DNA from: Halorussus marinus
GTDB taxonomy: Archaea > Halobacteriota > Halobacteria > Halobacteriales > Haladaptataceae
Assembly: GCF_004765795.1 (NCBI RefSeq)
Contig: NZ_SBIV01000011.1
Location: forward strand, 1 to 64,000
Reading direction: 5' to 3'
Length of the DNA: 64,000 bases
The translations under genes and the position numbers were made by a program. The notes below the pieces were generated by a model. That model ran no database searches. It was given only the letters and a program-made list of their open reading frames with translations, and had not been told where the DNA came from. Positions 18,051-24,287 of this stretch are shown here, one piece after another (the first letter of the stretch is position 1; each line of letters starts with the position of its first letter).

Positions 18051-19103
18051 TCAGAGGGTCGAGTTTGCCTCTTGTAACGACTCGATAGCTTCCTGTAGGT
18101 GTGCCCGCAATTCATCGCTCATACGGTCATCATCTCCGGGTCGCCCACTCCGGGAGTCACTATCACGCGATACGTCCGCTGCCGAGTTCGATTTCGGTGT
18201 GCCCCATGTCTCAGTCCGTCCCAGATCGATGCTCTCCTGTTCGGCGACGTCGTCGAGCCGTTGCTGTTGGTCAGACTCGTGTTCAGCCGTCGCTGTGCTC
18301 TGTTCCGGGCGGGACCCAGTCGGACGTCCGCCGCGTCCGAACGCGTCCAGCGGGAAATCGTACGCGTATGCTCGCTTCACTTTGTTGAACGTTGTACGGC
18401 GGGAGATCCCGAGCACCTCCGTGATGTTACTCCGGTCGCACCCGCGTTCTAACGCCTGCCGAACCTGCTCGTCCTCCATCCGTTGCAACAGTAATTGCTG
18501 GTCGTCTGGGATGTGGCCGCGCGCTGAGTTCTCGATCTGATCGACGAGCCCCCACTCGCCAGTCTCAATGTCCTTGTCGACGATCTGCCGGTCGCGCGAC
18601 TCGATCCGGTTATCGAGCCCCATCAACACCCAGAGGCGCTCCCGGACCGCAGACACTGACAGGTCCGCGGTCATCCCGGACGCAATGTCTCCGGTCCGTG
18701 TCGGCCCGTGTGTCGCCAAGTACTGCAACACTTCGACGTCCTGCGGGAGGAGGACGCTTCGGTCTGCTTCCGTAATCGTGACCGGTGACTCACCCGGCGT
18801 CGCCTGCTGATGCACCCAGCTGTGACAGGGGCGGCACAGCAGCGTCAAATTCTCCAGGTCGTGCTCGCCCATCCCGTCTGGATCCCGCTCAATATGATGG
18901 ACGTGCAGTGTCGCCAACCCGCCTTCCGCCGGGCTGCGCCGCCCGCACGACTGGCAGCGGTGCTTGTACTCCTCTAGAACGTCTTGACGCGTATCCGGGT
19001 CAACCGTCTCGTGACAGTTACAGTGCCCGGGCTGTTCGGACTCGCCGCTCTTCGTTCGGTCACCGCTCGATTCGCCGTGTCGTCGTGCCGTAGTTTCTGC
19101 CAT
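18051..19103 (-). CDS. HNH endonuclease with helix-turn-helix region
   Basis: A 350-residue protein. The HNH domain occupies residues 38-95: CQSCGRRS, then LHVHHIERDPDG (catalytic His pair) and LCRPCHSWVH, with the two CxxC pairs that bind structural zinc. Residues 105-185 look like a winged-helix region (VEVLQYLATHGPTRTGDI). Around 215-245 the segment CDRSNITEVLGISRRTTFNK is a probable DNA-binding HTH. The last 90 residues are low-complexity and end in a coiled coil. It is the most downstream gene, on the same strand, after the HRAMP-type operon, separated by 186 bp. HRAMP loci were reported to carry varied nucleases, so this is a candidate effector of the system. Confidence 0.8.
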   Translation of the reverse strand: MAETTARRHGESSGDRTKSGESEQPGHCNCHETVDPDTRQDVLEEYKHRCQSCGRRSPAEGGLATLHVHHIERDPDGMGEHDLENLTLLCRPCHSWVHQQATPGESPVTITEADRSVLLPQDVEVLQYLATHGPTRTGDIASGMTADLSVSAVRERLWVLMGLDNRIESRDRQIVDKDIETGEWGLVDQIENSARGHIPDDQQLLLQRMEDEQVRQALERGCDRSNITEVLGISRRTTFNKVKRAYAYDFPLDAFGRGGRPTGSRPEQSTATAEHESDQQQRLDDVAEQESIDLGRTETWGTPKSNSAADVSRDSDSRSGRPGDDDRMSDELRAHLQEAIESLQEANSTL

Positions 19104-19289
19104 GCTTCGTCCTCGTGGTGGTCAGTTACGCGCCGATACGCCGGGTACTGCGTGCTGTATCGCTTCAATCCGCACGTGCGCAGGGATCGCTACGACTGGG
19201 TCGAGATCGGTAGTCCAGCTGGGCTGAGTGGAGTGCTGGAGCCAGGGTGCTGGCGTGCCGATCTCGGGGGTGGGTGTGTGCGACGCATG

Positions 19290-19958
19290 CTACACCTCTC
19301 TGGTCGGGGTGAGTGACTTCACTTGGAACTCGGACTTGCTACAGTATCGTTCGGCGATACGGCCGAGCGCTCGCGTCCGCAGCACGTCCGCGACGTTATG
19401 CAACACGAGCTCCGCGAACCGCCCGTCCTCAAACGCCGCTACAGCCGCCGCACTATCATCGAACGGGTCGAGATCACCGTACGGGCCGTCGCACAACACG
19501 TCGTACGCCGTTACGAGGCCACCCTGGTCGGCGCCATCCACTGTCGTGTTGAATCGGTCCGTGACGACCGGCATCATATCCGCATACGGCGCGTCCACGA
19601 ACGGCCACGCCAACTCACGGTGCGCGTACCGCGTTCGAAGGAACGGTAAATCGAACCCGCCGTTCCACGTCTCCCCGTTGTACGCGACCAGCAGGATGTC
19701 CTCATCACGGAACCGCTCCGCAACGAACTCGGACACCGCGAGCAACAGCTCTCGTTCACACGCGTGGGTAGACACGCTCACAAGCGTCTCTGACACTGCG
19801 GACTCAACCGCCGCCTCAATACCTGACGCGTCTCTCCCGTCAGTCTGCACGAACACTCGCACACCCAGCGGCACCGCAAACCCGACCGTCGTCACGACAT
19901 CAACCGCGTCGAACCCGGTCGTCTCAATATCAAACGCCACTTGCTCCAACACCATCAC
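19290..19958 (-). CDS. DEDD-family 3'-5' exonuclease in HRAMP locus
   Basis: A 222-residue RNase H-fold exonuclease. AFDIETTGFD (residues 8-17) is motif I with the DxE pair, VAYNGETWNGGFDLPFL near residue 92 is motif II, and LVLHNVADVLRT near 186 supplies the last Asp of a DEDDh/DEDDy-like site. Its start overlaps the stop of the cas5-like gene by four bases (19955-19958), so the two are translationally coupled. In a CRISPR-derived system lacking Cas3, Cas10 or Cas6, such a nuclease could process guides or degrade target nucleic acid; that role is inference. All catalytic acids appear present. Confidence 0.75.
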   Translation of the reverse strand: MMVLEQVAFDIETTGFDAVDVVTTVGFAVPLGVRVFVQTDGRDASGIEAAVESAVSETLVSVSTHACERELLLAVSEFVAERFRDEDILLVAYNGETWNGGFDLPFLRTRYAHRELAWPFVDAPYADMMPVVTDRFNTTVDGADQGGLVTAYDVLCDGPYGDLDPFDDSAAAVAAFEDGRFAELVLHNVADVLRTRALGRIAERYCSKSEFQVKSLTPTREV

Positions 19959-20938
19959 ACGTCACCCCCTGCGTGCGTAGCGTCCCGCTCGGGAACACGG
20001 TCCTCGGTCGCCGGGCGGACGCGGAACTCACCGAATCCGAACCGCGAATGCGTCCCAACCCGCAGCACGCCGTTCCGTGCCGTCTCAACCGGATCATCAC
20101 CAGCATACTCGACGATTTGCCCGTGATCTACCGTGTCCACCACGTACGACTCGGCACCATCTGCGAGCCGGGTCTCCCGGCGCCGTAACTCGCCCGTCGA
20201 CAGCCCGGACCTCGTTTCCGCCGTGTCGACACGCCACCACCACGGCACGCTCTGCGGATCACCACTCGGATGCTCGGAATCCAGCACGTACGGGGACACT
20301 AACTCGATCCGGCAGGCCTCACCGCTCGACTGCGCTGCCTCCAGCCGTGAGTAGTCCAGCGAATCCACGTCCACGACCTGCGTTGCAACGACCGACAGGT
20401 CGCCAAACCCGTAGTTCCGCGCGCCGCCGACCTGCAGTCCGTCGAGCACGTCCGCATCGACCGGGACGACATCGTCGCCGCGCGACTCGCTGTGGAGATA
20501 GCAGTGCACGTACCACGACACCGACCGCCGCTGGTTCCGCTGCCCGGCTGGCCGGCCAAACCAGCACGTGTCGTCGAACGCCACTCGGCCACCGTGCCGT
20601 TGCAGGTCGAGCGCGTTGTGCGCGTCTCGCGGCCGCGAATCCAGCAACCATCGCTGCGCCGCATCACGGAACACGAACAAATCCTCGTACGCCTCAACAG
20701 CAGGCAGCGACTGCCCGAGCTTCCCTGCATACCCATCCTGCGACGCCGCCGCAGGGTACGCACCGTACTCGCCCGGCAGGAACACGCCGTGACTCACCTG
20801 GAGCGACCGCCGCGTCTCACCGTCGACACGCCGCGCAACAGCGTTGAACAACGCGTTCCCCGTCACGAAATACGGGTGCCCGAGGTACTGCCCGTCCAGC
20901 TCGAACAACACTTGTTGAATCCGCGTCACGCACACCAC
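19955..20938 (-). CDS. HRAMP Cas5-like RAMP protein
   Basis: A 327-residue protein with two glycine-rich RAMP loops, GGARNYGFGDLSVV near residue 170 and HSRFGFGEFRV near 303, typical of Cas5/Cas7-superfamily ferredoxin-like folds that bind guide RNA. The N-terminal YLGHPYFVTGNALFNAVARR resembles the first RAMP helix. Size and position (between the conserved unknown and a nuclease) match the diverged Cas5 of HRAMP systems as I recall them. The start is uncertain: GTG codons occur at 20938, 20935 and 20929, the last giving MTRIQQ. The interspersed repeats at 20981-21286 lie directly upstream and would be in the same transcript. Confidence 0.7.
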   Translation of the reverse strand: MVCVTRIQQVLFELDGQYLGHPYFVTGNALFNAVARRVDGETRRSLQVSHGVFLPGEYGAYPAAASQDGYAGKLGQSLPAVEAYEDLFVFRDAAQRWLLDSRPRDAHNALDLQRHGGRVAFDDTCWFGRPAGQRNQRRSVSWYVHCYLHSESRGDDVVPVDADVLDGLQVGGARNYGFGDLSVVATQVVDVDSLDYSRLEAAQSSGEACRIELVSPYVLDSEHPSGDPQSVPWWWRVDTAETRSGLSTGELRRRETRLADGAESYVVDTVDHGQIVEYAGDDPVETARNGVLRVGTHSRFGFGEFRVRPATEDRVPERDATHAGGDV

Positions 20939-20980
20939 CCCACACGGCGCTGGGCAACCACGTCGCTAGGCGGCCGGCAC

Positions 20981-21286
20981 GCACCCACTCCGTTTCCAGT
21001 GTCTTTCACCCCGCAGCGCGACCACGATCTGCCACCCCACCACAGCACTCCACCACACACCCGGTTTCCAGTGCCACGACCCACAGAGACGCTCACACGC
21101 CCGAATGTAGCACCTCCGGATACGGTCGAAGCAGACTGCAGCCGGACACACACCCTGTTTCCAGTGTCATCTCGACGACCGCCCACGCTTGAACCACACA
21201 CCCCATTTCCAGTGTCATCGACACAGCAACCACCGAACACGGTCCCCCGCCGACCGACCGATCCACACACCCCGTTTCCAGTGCCA
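20981..21286 (-). repeat. five 24-bp interspersed repeats inside the HRAMP operon
   Basis: This is the content of the 417-bp gene-free stretch 20939-21355. Units lie at 20981-21004, 21053-21076, 21146-21169, 21194-21217 and 21263-21286. Read on the minus (operon) strand each unit is TGRCACTGGAAAC, then one variable base (G in two copies), then GGGTGTGTGG. Matches to the consensus, counted by eye, are 20, 23, 22, 23 and 24 of 24 in coordinate order, so the unit nearest the cas5-like gene is the most degenerate. Spacers are 48, 69, 24 and 45 bp and do not resemble each other. Repeats are direct. They could be a short CRISPR-like array, protein-binding sites, or origin-recognition-box-like elements (core ACTGGAAAC plus G-run). 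No canonical haloarchaeal CRISPR repeat is present. Confidence 0.8.
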
Positions 21287-21355
21287 CGGGCCAAACAGGC
21301 ACGCTCCCCGGAGAAACCAGCCGGTCTCTCACCACCAGCACCCACGACACCGTGA

Positions 21356-22270
21356 TCACGCATCACGCGCATCACCCCCAGCACCAGCAGCCGCTCCAGC
21401 ACCCACCGGTCCCAGCGCCGCGACATACTCCTCGATGTACTGGAGCGCCGTCGACCACGACCGGATGCGTCGCAACTGCGCATCCAGCACGCGCCACCGC
21501 CGCTCCTCATCCACAGCGAACGGTACAGCCGGGAGCCGCGACCACACATCCGCAAACGACCGCGCCGGCCCGGCACCAAGCCGCGCCGCCAGCCGCCCAC
21601 CCGGCGCACCCGTCACGTGCACCGCAAACGACGGCGTCGTCAGCACCGTCCGATGCGGCACAACCACTGAATCAGCCGGTCCATCACGCTCGCTGACCGC
21701 GAGGAACAGCTCATCGAACTCGAACCCCGACCGGTAATTATCCACGAGCGCCGCGACCAGCAACGTGTGGTACTTCAACGACGTGTACGGGTAGTACGGC
21801 GACTCGTTGAACAACGACGGCACCGTTGCATCCAGCCACGCCGCGTGCAGCGCCGTCGACTCCTCACCACTGATCACGTCGTACAACGCTCCGCCAATAT
21901 CACCGACCGGCTCCATCGCCGACGCCTGCTGCCCAGTCAACAACGACACGCGGAACCACGACTCGTGCGCATCCAGCGTCTGCTCCGGTTCTCCACACGG
22001 ACGACTGAGTAACGCTGCATCCCGATCTGCACCTAGCGGCACCGCCTCATTCACCCGCACTCCGCAGAACGACTCCGCAGCATGCTCATGCCCCCGCATT
22101 CGCGCTTTATGCACGTCATGCCGGTACACTGCGACCAACGGATCGACACTCAACCCGTCGACCTCCACTTCAGCAGCCTCCCGCTCCGAGTCCGTCCGTG
22201 ACACGAACGGCCGGATCGACTCCGTCGGCGGCTGCAACCCTTCCTCAGTCGACTCGTCAGGATCGGTCAT
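21356..22270 (-). CDS. HRAMP conserved protein of unknown function
   Basis: A 304-residue protein without a motif I can name. The N-terminal 40 residues are acidic and probably disordered. The rest alternates strands and helices, with KYHTLLVAALVDNYRSGFEF and FDELFLAVSERDGPAD-like segments, and ends in a Gly/Ala-rich tail. It sits between the Cas7-like and Cas5-like genes and overlaps the Cas7-like stop by four bases (22267-22270), so it belongs to the operon. Makarova and colleagues described HRAMP as Cas5 and Cas7 homologues plus an uncharacterised conserved protein; this gene fits that third component by position. It could be a large-subunit analogue, but nothing in the sequence proves it. 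Confidence 0.6.
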   Translation of the reverse strand: MTDPDESTEEGLQPPTESIRPFVSRTDSEREAAEVEVDGLSVDPLVAVYRHDVHKARMRGHEHAAESFCGVRVNEAVPLGADRDAALLSRPCGEPEQTLDAHESWFRVSLLTGQQASAMEPVGDIGGALYDVISGEESTALHAAWLDATVPSLFNESPYYPYTSLKYHTLLVAALVDNYRSGFEFDELFLAVSERDGPADSVVVPHRTVLTTPSFAVHVTGAPGGRLAARLGAGPARSFADVWSRLPAVPFAVDEERRWRVLDAQLRRIRSWSTALQYIEEYVAALGPVGAGAAAGAGGDARDA

Positions 22271-23223
22271 GCCGACCCACCTCCGGGCATCGACACATCA
22301 CCATCACGCGCCGCTACACGCGCCTGCAACGCCTTGACGAACGCCGGTCGGCACTCCGAGGTCCACAATTCGTCCTTCTCCTCCATCGCCTGCGTCACTG
22401 CCTGCGCACGATTGAACACCCGCCGCACCTCCCGCTCACTGTACAGCGGATTCATCACCCACGCGTCCGCGATGCCGGCACCGAAATTCCGAGCGCCGCC
22501 AACTTGGAACTCGAACTCGTCGCTGTGCGCGTCGAGGAACGACACCGCTTCTAACAGTAGCCCGACGAACTCCGGCTTCAGCTCGCGGAGCGTCAGCTTC
22601 CACGTCCCGTCAACGTTCCCGAGCACGTCACGATCCGCCTGGCGGAGCGGCTGCCCACCGTCCTCCTCGTTCCGCGACCGCACCTGATTCGAGATTTGTC
22701 GATAGTGCGCCTCCGCCTCTCCATCTAGGACATCCACCTGTCGCCGGATCGGTGAGAATGACACCGGGCGACGCAGCAACTTCCCCGGCTGATCACCGAA
22801 TCCACCGAACAAGTCGTAGACGACACATCCATCGTCGTGTTCGTCGAGACACTCACCTTTCTTGTGGTACCCCGATTCGAGGTCGCGCTCGTACACGTTC
22901 GCGCGCATGTAATCCGCGTTCGGTTCTCCCGGGTGGCACGCAGTCGCGCCAGCGATCTGGACGACTTCCTCGCACCCGTGCCGCAGCCAACCTGACAGGG
23001 TGAATGGTGAGATCTGCCCCTCGATCTGATTCATTGGATCGTCAGACTCGTACCGCTCCGCCGACGCGTGGTGCCGGTCCGTGACGATGCCATCACCAGG
23101 AGACAGCAGGTCGATTTCGAGCCCAATGTACACGTCCGGCAGCAACATCTCCTCCACTGACCGCGGCAGCTCCACCTCGACATCGAGATGTGAATCAACG
23201 AGCCCCGACTCATCCGATGTCAT
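22267..23223 (-). CDS. HRAMP Cas7-like RAMP protein
   Basis: A 318-residue RAMP-superfamily protein. ISPFTLSGWLRHGCEE near residue 71 is the SxxRG/WLR-like first helix seen in Cas7/Csf2-type backbone subunits, CVVYDLFGGFGD near 132 matches the typical DLFG turn of Cas7 proteins, and FQVGGARNFGAGIADAW near 243 is the glycine-rich loop before the last strand. PVSFSPIRRQV follows the DLFG turn. Together these support a Cas7-family guide-RNA-binding backbone protein, closest in look to type IV Csf2 or the HRAMP Cas7. It overlaps both neighbours by four bases (23220-23223 and 22267-22270), so the operon is tightly coupled. Confidence 0.75.
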   Translation of the reverse strand: MTSDESGLVDSHLDVEVELPRSVEEMLLPDVYIGLEIDLLSPGDGIVTDRHHASAERYESDDPMNQIEGQISPFTLSGWLRHGCEEVVQIAGATACHPGEPNADYMRANVYERDLESGYHKKGECLDEHDDGCVVYDLFGGFGDQPGKLLRRPVSFSPIRRQVDVLDGEAEAHYRQISNQVRSRNEEDGGQPLRQADRDVLGNVDGTWKLTLRELKPEFVGLLLEAVSFLDAHSDEFEFQVGGARNFGAGIADAWVMNPLYSEREVRRVFNRAQAVTQAMEEKDELWTSECRPAFVKALQARVAARDGDVSMPGGGSA

Positions 23224-23753
23224 CGCTCACCACCCCAGAACAACCCGCGAACTACATCACCCTCTGGGCGACTCGCACGACGCCTCGCCTCGTCACGGGA
23301 CAACTTCGCCCGCGTCTCGGACGTTTCTGGCTCCTCAATGTCCGACGCGACGTTCGCAGGTGATCCACCATCTGGGATCTTCCGAACCGACTTCGTCGCC
23401 TCCGCACTCACTCCCACCACTTCGGGATCCAACAGCACCGGCCACGACGACTGCGTAGCCCCGTCCGAGCACACTCCGATGCGGCCCTCGACAAGCAATT
23501 CCCGCACACCAAGCGTGTACTCCTTGGGAAGCTCATGACCCTCGTCACCGCACACTACGTGACCGATCTGAAACATCACCTCACCAGCCGGCCGAAACAC
23601 GTACACTGCGACCGCTTCACCCTCCCGAAGAGAAGAGCCGCACACTTGACACGTCGCGGCCCCTTCCCCGAGCGAAATATAATTTAATTGATGTATGTCT
23701 TCAATCAGTGGCCTGTCGCTACCTTCTTGGGTTTTCGAAGTTGAGTTCTTCAT
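23220..23753 (-). CDS. first gene of HRAMP operon, Cys-rich small protein
   Basis: About 178 residues from ATG 23753. A metal-binding element is visible as CQVCGSSLREGE and IGHVVCGDEGHELP (Cys-x2-Cys then Cys and His), followed by strands and a basic Arg-rich tail (SRDEARRRASRPEGD). Type IV CRISPR Csf1 proteins also begin with a zinc finger, but other resemblance is not evident, so I call it unknown. The frame is open to a TTG at 23852 inside the palindrome. I prefer ATG 23753, because a TATA-like tttatg in the palindrome loop (minus strand, 23864-23869) would start transcription near 23840, downstream of the TTG. It overlaps the Cas7-like gene by four bases. Confidence 0.6.
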   Translation of the reverse strand: MKNSTSKTQEGSDRPLIEDIHQLNYISLGEGAATCQVCGSSLREGEAVAVYVFRPAGEVMFQIGHVVCGDEGHELPKEYTLGVRELLVEGRIGVCSDGATQSSWPVLLDPEVVGVSAEATKSVRKIPDGGSPANVASDIEEPETSETRAKLSRDEARRRASRPEGDVVRGLFWGGER

Positions 23754-23840
23754 GGGTTCTCGGACGGTATTCGGAACCCAGCCTGGGTGCTGCAACACCC
23801 GGGCACTTCTGTTGATCAGTGCCCAACGGCTGAGTTCGTG

Positions 23841-23892
23841 TCCATTAGTCAATCGTCCATTGGCATAAACCTTTGGACGCTTGACTAATGGA
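23841..23892. promoter_or_regulatory. 52-bp imperfect palindrome, candidate operator
   Basis: Arms at 23841-23863 and 23870-23892 match in 20 of 23 positions around a six-base loop, CATAAA. The outer 12 bp (TCCATTAGTCAA and its complement) are perfect, as is the inner CGTCCA. It lies in the divergent gap between the HRAMP operon and the wHTH gene at 23938, so it is a likely binding site for that regulator. The loop on the minus strand reads tttatg, a possible TATA element for the HRAMP operon. Confidence 0.7.
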
Positions 23893-23937
23893 GGGCTATC
23901 CAGCAGTCATATGTGAAATGGCACTCACGTCAGTACT

Positions 23938-24168
23938 ATGGCCGACCGGGACCGGGACGAAGAAAGTGGGAAATTTACTGAGGAATATCCTCCCCAAGAG
24001 TTCCTAGATGCGATAGCCGAACTCGGTCCAAGTGGAACGACGGACATCTCCGATTATGTTGGCTGTGACCGTCGAACCGCCTATCTGAAATTGAAATCTC
24101 TCGAAGAGGAAGGGGAAGTTAGAAGCAGAAAAGTTGGGAATTCTCTTCTTTGGGAGCTAGCTGAATAG
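23938..24168 (+). CDS. small winged-helix DNA-binding protein
   Basis: A 76-residue protein: an acidic N-terminus followed by a winged HTH. PQEFLDAIAELGPSGTTDIS is helix 1-2, DYVGCDRRTAYLKLKSLEEE the recognition helix, and GEVRSRKVGNSLLWEL the wing. This is the MarR/PadR-like minimal wHTH typical of haloarchaeal local regulators. It is divergent from the HRAMP operon, with a 52-bp palindrome between them, so control of that operon is the simplest inference. A catatg-like box near 23908-23913 is at the right distance for a leaderless ATG. It could alternatively control the downstream DISARM-like module, which starts 119 bp later on the same strand. Confidence 0.75.
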   Translation: MADRDRDEESGKFTEEYPPQEFLDAIAELGPSGTTDISDYVGCDRRTAYLKLKSLEEEGEVRSRKVGNSLLWELAE

Positions 24169-24237
24169 TCATTTGTCCGTCGCCGTATCTGGCACAAACT
24201 CTATTCCCGGTAGAGATAAGTGCGCTCTCTCTGCAGG

Positions 24238-24244
24238 TTATAAG
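24238..24244 (+). promoter_or_regulatory. TATA-like box before the drmD-like gene
   Basis: TTATAAG lies about 47 nt before ATG 24288, predicting a leader of about 20 nt. It is the best promoter candidate for the helicase-methylase pair. Confidence 0.4.
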
Positions 24245-24287
24245 CATCTTCAGAAGCCAACGTAGGACTATCTTAAGCCTCTAACAA

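Noticed and set aside
20981-21286. Typical haloarchaeal type I-B CRISPR array
   Set aside because: Repeats are 24 bp and not the known 30-bp GTTTCAGACG-like repeat, spacers vary from 24 to 69 bp, and no cas1, cas2, cas3 or cas6 is present.
20926-21609. Minus-strand frame of 227 codons with repeated TGNGVC peptides
   Set aside because: Its first third lies out of frame within the conserved HRAMP gene, its composition is Gly/Arg/Cys-rich and unlike haloarchaeal proteins, and the DNA repeats alone explain the peptide repeats. Kept only as an alternative in the findings.
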